Positions 15,951 through 27,765 of a stretch of 64,000 bases of DNA are shown piece by piece (position 1 is the stretch's first letter; each line of letters starts with the position of its first letter). The position numbers were made by a program, and so were the translations under genes. The stretch is from Selaginella tamariscina (taxonomy: Eukaryota; Streptophyta; Lycopodiopsida; Selaginellales; Selaginellaceae). The stretch lies in the NCBI GenBank assembly GCA_003024785.1, contig PUQB01000298.1, positions 62,001 through 126,000 of the forward strand. The letters are read 5' to 3'. Under the pieces are notes generated by a model. That model was not told where the DNA came from and did not search any database. It saw only the letters and a list, made by a program, of their open reading frames with translations.

Positions 15951-17800
15951 ATGGCCAAGACGCAGTTGTTGTTCGCTGGTGGGTGTGTGGCATTCTTGGT
16001 AATAAGCTTCTGCATTCTTTTCAGCAGCCATTCTTCGTATACACCTCCACATGAAGCTGTTCATTATCTTGCTTATAATCTCACAAGAACAACGAAGGTA
16101 GAGCGTGCGTGTGCGTGCGTGCGTGTGTGTAATATGTGTGTAAGGTAGAGAATTTAGTATTCGGGATTGGAGCCGGGGCAAGGACATGGGAGAGAAGAAA
16201 GAACTATGTGAGACTATGGTGGAGGCCGAACGTGACTAGAGGTTTAGTTTCACTAGACGGTGCAGTAAGGAATATGCACGACGATTCCTTACCGCCTCTC
16301 GAAGTGACCAACAAGAAGCAACTTCTTTCTTGTTTAAGTTTGATACGCACCTCAATCACGTCCGAATCGCAAGGCTTCCCTCGGAACTATTCAGGTGTAT
16401 AAAATTTAGAAGTTACACTTACTTGATTAATAATTATTTAAATAAATGTTTTGCAGGTTAAATTTCCCGGATGCACACTGGTTATATTATCCGACGATGA
16501 TACGTTCTTCATGGTGGATAACTTAGTGAAGGTACTTAGTAAGTATGATTACAACGAGCTTTATTACGTGGGATCGTACTCGGAGCTCACCACCAGAGTA
16601 TAAAAGGTTTCTCGACAAACATGGCATTCGGAGGGCTGCTGGCACAATTATGCACTGGTTAGTGCACTGTCGACCATGCAGGATGACTGTCTTAGAAGAA
16701 ATGAACATCTGTGGGTGTCGATGCTAAGCTTCAAGCGTGTGTAGCCGAGCTTGGTGTTCCTCTAACACTTGAAAGAGGATTCCATCAGGTGTGTGTATTT
16801 GTATATGAATTTACATACGTATATATATTAACTAACACATTTCATATTCAAATCCAATTAAAGATTCTCTGTAGTAATAAATGTAATCGAGCAAAACAAA
16901 ACGTTAAATATGTACATACATGATAACCATTTTTCATATGTGGGAACTTATTAAAGATTTAATTGATTAATAAAGAAGGTTATGATGTTAAACAGATGGA
17001 TTTACATGGAGATGTTTCCAGTTTTTTGTCTTCACACCCCACAACTCCTCTAGTTTCGTTACACACCTGGAGTTTTTTAATCCCATCTTCCGGGAATGAG
17101 CCAGGTTTGTATATGTGTGTGCGTGCGTGCCTGTGTGTGTTAAATATGGAGAATTTAAACCAGGTAGAATCAATGGCACATTTATTAGAAGCCATCAAAG
17201 TGGACCCAGCAGGTATATTACAGCAATCCTTCTGTTATAACAAAGTGTTCAACTGGAATATAAAAGTCTCCTGGGGATATGTTGTAGAAGTTGGTAGAAG
17301 ATTTGTCCCTCCAAGGTATGCACACACATCCCTCCAAGGTATGGACGCACACACACAACACACACATATGTACCTTGCGTGTACGTAGGGAATTGGAGCA
17401 CCCAATGAGGACGTTTGGGGGTGGCTAGACTGCCATAGTGAGTACTGTTTCAATTTTAGAACAAGAGATGTTCCGGGTGATCCTTGTTTAAGAAGTATCA
17501 AGTTCTTCATGGCAAACGTCACACAGCTTAACAGCATTTACTTAAGGAGCCTAAACAATTGCCTGTTAGAAGATCAGTTAACTAACCTCACTGAGATCCG
17601 TGTAGCTAAGGAGCAAAGTCGTTACGTGGTTAGTACACAAACGCACGCACACACACACACACGCACACGCACGCACTTATATGTTTTTATTGCAGGCACT
17701 GAGAAGGCAATGTTGTGATATTCTTAATCCAGATAACGTGAAAATGCACCAGCTGCATATAAGGACTGTGCACCTGACGAAGCTACTCATTTCTAGTTAA
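15951..17800 (+). pseudogene. DUF604/GT31-like glycosyltransferase, copy A (decayed)
   Basis: This is the first of two tandem copies of a plant Golgi type-II glycosyltransferase (DUF604, fringe-like). Exon 1 (15951-16097) encodes a short cytoplasmic tail and a signal anchor (FAGGCVAFLVISFCILF). Later blocks match the family: RTWERRKNYVRLWWRPN (about 16170), the DDDT metal-binding motif (about 16495), ACVAELGVPLTLERGFHQ (about 16735-16790), SSHPTTPLVSLH, LLQQSFCYNK/NIKVSWGYVVEV (about 17220-17290) and LRRQCCDIL (about 17700). Several frame changes occur. One is just before DDDT, at least two are within 16620-16730, and one is near 17766 where GGG appears as GG. Exon 1 is not in phase with exon 2 of this copy. 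Some breaks may be sequence errors, but their density is higher than in neighbouring genes, so I call copy A decayed. Exon 1 itself looks sound. Confidence 0.82.
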
Positions 17801-18174
17801 CGTTTAATTTAACTGATTCTTTTTCACATCAGCAGCCGTTAAAAACTGTGTAATATATACATATACGTGTATGACATCAAAAGAATGTATAAAAAATACA
17901 CAGAACGAAGACTTTGACACTTTAGACAGTTTAGGTGCGTTTGGTGACCATACACCAAACACACACACATGCGTGGTGTGTGTGCGCGTGTATACATGTA
18001 TATGGGGAAGTTGGAATACAAAATTAGACAATGGTATCGTTAAGGCTGTGTTGGGAGAGTGTCCCGAAACAGCAGTATGATCTATAAGTTCATTAATTAT
18101 ACTCACTTGTATACCTTTACTTTGTTGCTCCAAATTCTACCACCTTCCCTCTTGCCCTCCGCAATCCCACACAG
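17801..18174 (+). other. Spacer between glycosyltransferase copies
   Basis: No membrane-anchor exon for copy B is visible here. The exon-2 frame of copy B has a stop upstream within this spacer, and the only good acceptor before it is the polypyrimidine tract ending ...CCCACACAG at 18174. The spacer also has CA/GT repeats near 17960-17990. Confidence 0.55.
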
Positions 18175-18617
18175 GAAGAAGCTACTTCCCTGCATAACAT
18201 TGTATTTGGGATCGCTGCTGGCTCTGAGGTGTGGGATTATCGCAAAGAATACATCAAATCATGGTGGAAACCAAATATGCGGGTACCTTACACACACACA
18301 CACACAACACGTGTGTGTGTATCTACTGGCGTGTGTGTGTACATTTCATTAGAGAGAGAGAGAGAGAGAGAACACAAATGATGTCAGTGGTGTGTATGTC
18401 TATATGTCCAATACAAATGCATAACACACACATATATGTGCGTGTGTATCTCTCTTCTCTCTATACACACACCACACACGCGTATCTACTGGCATAGCAT
18501 TTTGTGTATGTGTGTGTACATTTCATAATGCAGAGAGAGAGAGAGAGAGCCAGACAGACAGAAGAACACAAATGATGTAAGTGGATGTGTCACATACATA
18601 TGCATATATACACACAC

Positions 18618-18686
<69 letters not shown>

Positions 18687-19946
18687 CACACACATACAGG
18701 GCTTTGTGTACCTGGAACAACTCCCCAAAACATTGGAAGACAAGGACTCGTTACCAACGCTGGTTGTATCTGCAAATACATCAGGATTCCACTACACATT
18801 TGCAGGCTCAGCAAACCGAAATGAACAAAAGCATCAAATAAGAATGTCCCGTGTTGTAACTGAGCTCTTTCGATTAGATCTTCCTGATGTACACTGGTTC
18901 GTAATGGGAGACGACGATACCGTATTCTATACTAATAACCTTCTGAAGGTTTTAACCAAGTACGACCATCGTAAGCTGTACTATATTGGATGCATATCTG
19001 AGAGCCACTTACAGAATGTACAGGTATACATACACACACATATACGTATACTAATACGTGCGTGTAAAGGGGTTTAGCACTAATATGGCATATGGAGGAG
19101 CTGGTTATGCCATTAGTTACCCACTTGCAAAAGAACTTGAGAATATGCAAGACGAGTGTCTGGAGAGATACCATTTTCTATATAGTGGGGATGCTCGCAT
19201 TCATGCTTGTTTAGCGGAGCTCGGTGTTTCATTAACAATTGAACCTGGCTTTCATCAGGTGTGTATAGTGAGTGTGTGGTGTGTGTGTAATATATATATG
19301 TACCTGGAGCTTGTGTTTGTTGCTTCTAGTTCGATATACATGGAGATGCTTCTGGGATACTTGGAGCTCATCCATTGGCTCCACTTGTGTCTATGCACCA
19401 CATAGACAGAATAGAGCCCATATTTCCCAACATGACACGTGTAGAATCCTTACACCATCTGTCCAAGGCGTACGAGCTAGACTCTGCTGCACTTCTTCAG
19501 CAATCCATTTGCTACAACATGCAATATGCGTGGTCCATCAAAGTCTCCTGGGGATACGCTGTTCAGGTGTGTATGTCCGTCTCTCTCTCTCTCTCACACA
19601 CACACACAATGTGAATGTGTGTATAGATAATGAGAGTGCTAGTAGCACCCAAGGACTTGGAGCTACCGGTTAGAAGCTTTGTAGGATGGCACGATGATAA
19701 GAATGAGATAGGATTCTCATTTAAAACCCATGAAATACCAGGTGATCCGTGTTTAAGGTACCAAGCCTTCTTCATGTCTGAAGTCTCTCAGCATTCAAAT
19801 AATACGAATTCATCCACCAGTCAGTACATAAGAAGTTCACAAGGTGCACACGCATGTGCCATCCAAGACCAACTTGCCAAACTTAACTGGATTAATGTCA
19901 CTAAACAAGCGACACCAGACTCGTGGTATCAGGTGTGTGCGTGTGC

Positions 19947-19984
<38 letters not shown>

Positions 19985-20110
19985 CATGTGTATATATTGC
20001 AGGCTCCGAGGAGGCAATGCTGCAGGATAACAGAGCTGCATGATGAATTCATGCACTTGAATGTATCTGATTGCAAACCAGGGGAACTGAGTACCATAAC
20101 CACGTTTTAA
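18175..20110 (+). CDS. DUF604/GT31-like glycosyltransferase, copy B (open)
   Basis: The likely role is as a Golgi-lumen glycosyltransferase adding a sugar from a nucleotide sugar. The acceptor is unknown for most plant DUF604 proteins. Exons are 18175-18282, 18700-19023, 19070-19258, 19330-19566, 19627-19932 and 20003-20110. All are phase 0, with no interruption over 424 codons including the stop. Motifs in order are VFGIAAGSEVWDYRKEYIK/SWWKPNMR, DVHWFVMGDDDTVFYTNN (DxD metal/sugar-nucleotide site), YYIGCISESHLQN, AYGGAGYAISYPLAKEL, IHACLAELGVSLTIEPGFHQ, FDIHGDASG, PLAPLVSMHHID, QQSICYN, WSIKVSWGYAVQ, GDPCLRYQAFFMS and APRRQCCRI. The N-terminal anchor exon is not found next to it. Exon 1 of copy A (15951-16097) ends in the same phase 0 and would complete a protein of about 473 residues, the usual family size. 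Confidence 0.9.
18290..18690. repeat. CA/GT, GA and CT/TA microsatellites in copy B intron
   Basis: The intron 18283-18699 consists largely of (CA)n, (GT)n, (GA)n and (CT)n(TA)n tracts. Part of it is a local duplication: GTATCTACTGGC occurs near 18320 and again near 18482, each followed by GTGTGTACATTTCAT and a GA tract. Confidence 0.9.
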
Positions 20111-20185
20111 GATGTAATGGTAATGTATACATAGACACATATATGCTATGATCATGCGTACGCATGTATACTGTACTGTACATAC

Positions 20186-22167
20186 CTATACGGAAGAGAT
20201 ATTTGCTAGTAGTACATAAGATTCCCCAATGCTTTTATCCATTTCCATAGCGAACCCACAACACGAGCACCTCTTTCGGAGTCTTTGAAATGCATACACG
20301 CTCCAAGCAAGCTCTTCCAATCAGAGACCTCTGGTTCGAAAGGCATATGCTTTAAAAGATCCTCAGCATATTCCAGTTGCCCAGCACGTCCCAGAACATT
20401 CGCCATTGCACTATAGTGTTGCTTGCTGGGTATCAAACCGTAGTCTGTATACATACTGTGTATATAGTTCCTGCCTTGGTATGTATCTCCAGCGTGAATA
20501 CATGCCACTAGAGCAGAACCCATAGAGACCACGTCTGGAACTTCCACCTATATATTATATATATATATGCACACACACAAATATAATTAAGCAAACCAGG
20601 TTTAGCGTGTGGAATGTGTCAAAAGCAGATGTGAATAATCCACTATAAGCAAAAGCTGATAAGATTGTGTCCCATGAGTATAGATCTTTCTCCAGCATCC
20701 TGTCGAATGTGTGCTTAGCATTGTTCATGTCCCCATTCTGAGCATACAATGCCACCTGCATAAACATGTGTATAGTCGCGTGCATGTGCGTGTGCGTGTG
20801 TGTGAGACTGCCTATAAAGAATCACGTAATTTCAATAGATCTCCTACTCTCTCTCTCTCAACACACACCATTATGGTCCATGAGACAGCGTTATGGTCAG
20901 GCATTGCATAAAACGTGCTCGTGGCCTCCTCCATGGAACATCCATCTTGCATGTAAGCAGCCAGCATTGTATTCCAAGAGAGAAGACTCCTCTCGGGCAT
21001 AATTATAAACACACTAACAGCCTCTTCGATATACCCACTCTGGACATACGCAGAAAGCATAGCATTCCACGATATAATGTTCCTCTCCGGCATCTCGTTG
21101 AGAATATCCTCACACGCCCTTACGTATCCATATTGTGCATACGTAGCCAGGAGCGTGTTCCATGAATACACGTCTCTTTCCTTCATCCCATCGAAGACAC
21201 ACTTAGCATTCTTTATATCCCAGTTCTGAGCATAGGCAGAAAGCATTGAACACCACGAGACCATGTCACGTTCTTCCATCTCCTCAAAGAGCTTCTTCGC
21301 CTTCTCCACCTTCCCATACTTTGCATATGCCCATAACATCACATTCCACGCAAACAAGTCCCTAAAAACATACATATACACTTAGATACGCATACATACG
21401 TATGCGTAGGTGTGTGTATTACCTCTCCTGCATTCCGAAGAAGACCTCTTGGGCCTCTTGAAGATGCCCGTTCTGGGCATATGCAGTAAGTATCGAAGTC
21501 TTTGCAATATGGTTCGTCTCGTTCATCTGATTAAAACTCTCTTAACTCCCAGTAAATCCCCAGAACTCCCATATACACCCATCATCGTCGTCGAGGAGAA
21601 AACATCGTAAACAGGCATTTGATCATGCACACGTCTCGCTAACTCCAGTTGCCCGTTCTGGGCATATGCAGCAAGCATAGCAGTCCAGCATATAAGGTTC
21701 CCTCTCCGGCATCTGTTCGAATACCTCCTTAGCTTCTTCGACACATCCATCCCGTGAGTACATATCCAACACAGAAGTCCATGAAAGAAGGTCACAAAAC
21801 GGTACTTGTTCATACACCTGCTTGGCGATCTGGAGATGCCCAGAGCGGGCAAATGCAGTAAGTATGGCTGTGCTCGACACGAGGCTCCTTGTGGGCATGG
21901 CTTCAAAGACACTGTAGGCAGTTTGGAGATGGCGAGCGTGAGATATGCCATAAGCAGAGAATCCCATGAATAGCGATCCTTAAACACAATGGAATCGAAG
22001 ACTTCCCTTGCGTATTCTACACTCCCACATCTTGCAAACAGTTGTATTAACAGGTTTGAAACATACGTATCCTTCTTCACAATACGGTGTACGGTTGTGT
22101 ATATACTCTTTGCCTCTGTAAGCGTTTTGCAGGACCGTATGTGCTCCAGGCAAGCATTTCTATCCAT
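20186..22167 (-). CDS. Pentatricopeptide repeat protein 1 (S-type repeats, E-like end)
   Basis: PPR proteins bind organellar RNA and act in editing, splicing or stabilisation. Reading from ATG at 22167, the protein starts MDRNACLEHIRSCKTLTEAK. It then runs through many roughly 31-residue repeats of the type YAQNGxxxxAxxVFDxMxERDxxSWNxM. It ends with an E-like segment (MPFEPEVSDWKSLLGAC...) and GESYVLLANISSV before the stop at 20186. Four exons are separated by short introns 21362-21422, 20756-20868 and 20548-20596 (49 nt). No DYW domain follows. Frame changes by one base occur near 21950, 21701 (GGG where family sequence expects GG), 21534 (TTTT where TTTTT is expected) and 20245. The flanking repeats stay perfectly aligned, so I read these as probable sequence error. 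The gene converges on the glycosyltransferase with a gap of about 75 bp. Confidence 0.9.
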
Positions 22168-22243
22168 TGTGTAGTGTAAGTAATGGAACATATTATAATA
22201 ATTATAAGACTTAATACACGTAATATCTTTAATTAAATCATTC

Positions 22244-22407
22244 TGTAAGATCCACGTGTACGGCTGCATGTGCACATACTACTATTATTAGCGTAGTGGA
22301 TTTTGATAGCCGTCGGATTGGATTCAATCTGGACCACTCGCTCTTGTATATAAGTTAGGGTTTCTGAACTAATGGATATACACATTTCTATATTCCGAGC
22401 TCTCACA
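22244..22407 (+). repeat. 5' LTR of the young Ty3 element
   Basis: 164 bp, TG...CA, with a TATATAAG box near 22348. It is followed by TTGGTGGAGGTGAGG, a probable primer-binding region whose tRNA I cannot name. Confidence 0.9.
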
Positions 22408-25400
22408 TTGGTGGAGGTGAGGGGCACCTCTAATTGTCCCTACGGAGTGCTCGGAGATTTTGTTTTTTTTTCTGTCTTCTTAGGTCTAGCTTTTCCATTG
22501 TCTAGATCTATTCCTTTCTTGTGGATTTTGTCTCTTCTTCGTCCATGAATCCACAACAGGCAAATCCCTTGTCTGTGGAGCAGTTACTCATGCAGTTGTT
22601 GGATGCCATGCGTGTGCAACTGAACAATCATTCTCAGTTGATGGCAGCATTCACAGTCCAGGGTACTCCTCCTACTCATGTTGCAAACCCCCGTGTCCGG
22701 CCGGATTTCTTTCGCGGAAATCCTGGAGATGATGTGTACCATTGGTTTGACCACTTCATTGTGGTTGCCACATATCATTCGTGGGACGGTGCTCAGTGTT
22801 TGCGCGAGTTTCCTACTTGTCTTCAAGGGACGGCGTTGCAGTGGTACAATGGTCTGGACGTTGCAACTCGTGGAGATTGGAATATTCTTCCAGAGATCTT
22901 CAAACGTGCATTTGGGCATGCGGACGACTGTGATGATGCTTTTCAGCAGTTGCATCGTATTCGTCAGGAGCCATCTGAGTCGGTGATGCAGTTTGGTGTT
23001 CGCTTTCGAAGCCTTTTGCTGCGTGCAGAACCTAACATGTCGGAACGCATCAAGTTAGGTATGTTGTGGCCAGCACTTCGTCAAGACCTTGTGGGGCTTG
23101 TGCATGCACTAGCTCCAGTGACTCTTGACGATGCTTTGAGGCTGGCACAACGATATGAGTCGTCACCTCTCCCACTTGCGCCTTCACGTGCTCTTGTTCC
23201 ACTCCATGTTGGGGATGGACCTGCTCCGATGGAGGTTGAGGCTGTTGCCGCTCGTGTACCAGCACAAGGGGGGCCCGTGGACGAGGACGTGGACGTGCAG
23301 TTCGTTGTTGGGCATGTGATGAGGTTGGACACACGTATCGGCGCTGTCAACGGTTTCCCGATTGGCGTCCCCCATTTCCAGGATGGAGGCCATGGCGTCA
23401 ACAACGTCCGGTTGGTGCTGCTGCATGGAAGGTTGTGATGCGGTGGATCTTCCGGGAAACGACGAATCGCACGAGTAGAGGAGGGTCCTCGTGCGAATAA
23501 ATTAGTGACCCCTCCATCTTTCTTTCGGGAGTATCATCAAGGGGTTCACTCGGCACCAAATCATCCGGTTTTCACTTTTCAAGCTCGTTTTAATCGCACG
23601 CCTCGTCCTGTTTTCCTTTCAGTGTTGGTGGATACAGGTTCAAGTTTGTCCTCTGTTTCTCAATCTGTTGCTACACGTTGCAGCCTTCATTTGCGTCGTG
23701 CGGTAGAACCAGTCTTCATTCTGTACGGCAACGGACATACTCATGCTTGTTCGCGGGATGAAGTGGACATTGTTGTTCGTGTGGATGATTGTGAGCTCGA
23801 GCTTCAATCTTTGCGGGTGGTGCCGAGTCAAGCTTTTCACCTTATTCTTGGTATGGATTGGTTAACTCGCAATCATGCCAAGTGTGACTTTGAAAAGTCT
23901 CCCCCTTGTTTGACTCTCCCTCGTCTTTCTTCCATTCCTCTTACTTCTATTCCACTTCGTCCATCTGCTTCCACCTCTGCTTCCATCACTTTTGTCTCAC
24001 CCTATTTCCAACCATTTTCCCTTCATGCTCTTCCTTTCTTCTTTGGATCCATCAGATGATCGTCGTGCTGTAGTTGTTGATCAACTCAAGAAGGAGTATG
24101 CTGATCTTTTCAACTTCGACTTGTCATCTGGGGCCAAGATTGCGACACGCCACCCTATTCCAACTGGAGAAGCTAGGCCAATCAAGGTACCTGTTCGGCG
24201 ATCACCAAAGGAGCTCAAGATCTTACGAGCGAATGTCAAAGAGATGTTGGAGAAGGGTGTTATCCGGAAGTCTCGAAGTCCTTGGGCGTGCGAACCTCAC
24301 CTTGTGACGAAGCCTGATGGGAGCGTTCGATTCTGCATTGACTATCGCCCGTTAAATGAGGTAACCGTCTCAGATGTGTACCCACTTCCTCATACTGCAG
24401 ACCTTTTGGATCGACTGGGGCGGAGCCGTTGGTTCACCAAGTTAGATCTCGCATCTGGATATTGGCAAGTTCCGATGGCTGACATGGACATTCCCAAGAC
24501 TGCTTTTCGGACACCATTTGGCCTGTACGAGTTCCTGGTGATGCCTTTCGGTTTGAGCAATGCTCCAGCAACTTTCCAGCGTATGATGGACGAGGTTCTT
24601 TGCGACATGCCGGAGGTGACTGCGATTTCATCGATGATGTTTTGATCCATTCGGATGGAACGTGGGAGGAGCATGTCGGTGATGTACGTAAGGTTTTGGA
24701 TCGACTGCGGGAAGTTGGTTTGAAGTTGAAGCCATCTAAGTGTGTGTTTGGATCAAAGGACACCACTTATCTGGGTTATCGCATTTCACGTGAAGGTTTG
24801 CAAGTCGATCCTGACAAACTAGTTGCAGTTTTGAAGTTCCCTACGCCAAAGTGTGTGAATGATGTGCAACGCTTTCTTGGCAAGGTACAATATCTGGGTC
24901 GTTTTGTGGATCATCTTTCAGATCGTACTGCACCGTTGCGCGCGTTGTTGAAATCGTCAATGACTTCTTTTGTTTGGTCTAAGGATTGCAAGCAGGCATT
25001 TGCAGATCTCAAAGAGTTGTTGACGACTCCTCCAGTTTTGGCGTACCCGGATTACACCGTCCTTTCATCTTGCGTGTAGATGCTTCTGACATCGGCCTGG
25101 GGGTGTATTGATGCAGGAGAGTACGAGTGTTCCTGGCCAACGACATCCCATTGCGTACATCAGCCGTACATTGCAGCCAGCAGAGGTGAATTACTCCACG
25201 ACTGAAAAGGAGTGTCTAGCAGCAGTTTGGGGTTTTGAGAAGCTCCATGCCTACTTGCATGGTTCGCGGACGTTGTTGGAAGGCGATCATGCAGCAGTCA
25301 CTTCGTTGTTGAAGGAAGAATTTGATTGGGCGTACTGCTCGGTGGGCCTTGAAACTTCAAATTTACGACTTTGAAGTTGTTCATCGTCCAGGGAGTTCCA

Positions 25401-26953
25401 TGGCTGATGCTGATGCTCTTTCTCGGGCTCCTCTTCCACCTTCTCTCTCTTCTGTTGCCCCAGAGGAACCAGTTGTTCCAGCTTCAGTGGACTTTTTGGA
25501 TGAAGATTCCGTACCATCAGCAGTTGCTGTGCTTGACGTTCAGTGTCCGCAGAATGCAGAGTTAGATTTGCCGTCTTTGGATGAGGTTCGGGAAGCTCAA
25601 AAGGTTGAGCCGTGGATTCGAAGGCTTCGTGATGGGTTTGAGAATCCTGCATCACTTGCTGATGACTTGCCTTTCAGGCATTTACATTCACAGTATCGCC
25701 TTCAGGATGACCTTCTTTATTTTGTGGGGACTGATCCAGATGATCCTTTGCGGTTGGTGGTGCCTTCAATCTTCATTCCACGCTTCCTCCATGCTTACCA
25801 TGACTCTCCTATTCTTGGCGGGCACATGGGACATCGTCGGGTGATGGAGAAGCTGCGCAGATCTTTCTATTGGCCGGAGTTGCGAGGAGATGTGATTCGG
25901 TATGTGCGTAGCTGTGTGTGGTGCCAAGCTCGCAATACTCCCCCATGTGCTTCGGAAGGACGGTTGGAGTCAATTGCAGTTTCTCGTCCGTTTGAATTGG
26001 TGGCATTTGATTTGATGGGACCTTTTCCGCGGTCAACTGCTGGTAACGAGTACGTTATTATTGCTTCTGATTACCTAACTCGTTGGGTAGAAGTTGGTGC
26101 TCTTGCTAGTGCGACTGCTTCTGCTGTTGGTCAGTTTCTCCTGAATCGGGTCGTGTTTCAGCATTCTTGTCCGGAGCGAATTCTCTCGGATAATGGTCCC
26201 GCATTTATGGCTGAGGCATTTCATGTTTTGACATCTCGATTAGGGATACGCCACACTTTCACAAGTGCTTATCATCCTCAGACAGATGGTTTAGTGGAAC
26301 GGCTCGTCAGAACCTTCAAGGGGATGATCGCGAAGTATGTGAACTTTCAACATTCAGATTGGGATGGTTATCTGCCGTCTCTCCGATATGCTTATGTCAC
26401 TGGAGTTCAAAGTTCCATTGGTACTTCCCCATATAAGCTTTTGTATGGTCATGACCCGGTGTTGCCAACGGAGTTGGGTTTGCCTTCTCGGTTACCACGA
26501 GCTGCTGATGCTAGGTCGTGGGACGGTATCTGACGAGCATTCTTCCATTGGTTCGTGCGGAGTCAGCAGAACACTTGGGCCGCGTACAAGTAGGACAACA
26601 ACAACGCTACAACTCGCATCATCGTCCTCCTGCGGAGTACAAGGTTGATGAACTGGTGTTGGTTCGTTTTCCCAAGCTTACGGTACGTGGTTTAGCTAAG
26701 AGTCTCCTTCCTCAGTGGAAAGGACCGTATCGAGTGTTACGGCAAGTAGGGCCACAGGTTTATGAGGTTCGGCACGACATTCAACCCGATCCTCCGGAGA
26801 TTGTACATGTACAACGGTTGAAGCATTTTGTGCAACGGGAACAAGTTGTGCCGCTACAGATCCACCAGTGCCTCCTCCTGATGTTCCTCCAGATCCGGGC
26901 CCGTCTACAAGAGAACCCTAACCAACTTACACCCTTCCGAGAGGAGGGGATGA

Positions 26954-27114
26954 TGTAAGATCCACGTGTACGGCTGCATGTGCACATACTATTATTAGCG
27001 TAGTGGATTTTGATAGCCGTCGGATTGGATTCAATCTGGACCACTCGCTCTTGTATATAAGTTAGGGTTTCTGAACTAATGGATATACACATTTCTATAT
27101 TCCGAACTCTCACA
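26954..27114 (+). repeat. 3' LTR of the young Ty3 element
   Basis: 161 bp and almost identical to 22244-22407. It is preceded by a polypurine tract and followed by the ATTC target repeat. Confidence 0.92.
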
Positions 27115-27118
27115 ATTC

Positions 27119-27760
27119 TTAAATTTCTTAAAGTGTGTTTTCTTTCTGAATATTTAATAATTTTAATATTTTATAATAACAATTTCATATTAATTTGGAT
27201 ATCTCAATTTTAAATTACATTTTTTAGTCAAATCATTTACTAACATTTAATTTAACCATTTTATATAAAAGAGAAATGAAGTAAAATTTATTAATGTTTA
27301 ATAAAATTCTTATTCAGCCGAATCCTATATTAACCACTTTATTTAAAATTTAATGATATATTTTTGTTCCTAGTTTATTATCATGTTGGAATTTAAAATG
27401 AAATCATATACTATTAATAAATATATATTTCACTTATTAGAAATTACAATGAAATATAATGAAATAAAATATTTTTTTTTAGGAAAACATCATTGTGTGT
27501 GTGAATATTGGTGCTTTTTATTGTATAGATTAATAATGCCATAATCTTGTTGTAATTAACTACATTATATATAAATTTATATTTACTTGATTTTCCTTTA
27601 CTTAAACAATACACATTAAAAATTATTATTAAAATTACATATAATTATAACCCTCACATAAAAAAGGAAGAAAACTTCATTAAATACATAATCACATTTA
27701 ATCAGTCTTTTTAAACTTCCTCTCATCAATGTCAATCCCACGCTCTTTTGGCAACCTCTA
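27119..27760. other. AT-rich intergenic
   Basis: Strongly AT-rich with no coding signal. Before the insertion this was probably the 5' flank of PPR gene 1. Confidence 0.5.
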
Positions 27761-27765
27761 CTCCT

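Larger units (their letters stand above)
22244..27114 (+). mobile_element. Young Ty3-type LTR retrotransposon with very short LTRs
   Basis: LTRs lie at 22244-22407 and 26954-27114. Both begin TGTAAGATCC and end CTCACA, and a 4-bp repeat ATTC flanks the element (22240-22243, 27115-27118). The two LTRs are nearly identical (one substitution and one 3-bp length difference seen), so insertion was recent. Parts in order: gag (about 22.5-23.4 kb), aspartic protease (VDTGSS, about 23.6-23.9), reverse transcriptase (FIDDVL near 24.63 kb) and RNase H (about 25.0-25.4). Integrase follows, with an HHCC finger and DDE core (25.8-26.5; SDNGPA, YHPQTDG). A purine-rich tract (GAGAGGAGGGGATGA) precedes the 3' LTR. 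I see no zinc knuckle in gag and no C-terminal chromodomain. The coding region is broken in roughly five places. A more decayed sibling lies at 10401-15341. Confidence 0.95.

Noticed and set aside
20812-22275. Calling PPR gene 1 a pseudogene because its frame is split
   Set aside because: The splits are one-base steps with perfect repeat register and conserved splice sites, as in other host genes here.
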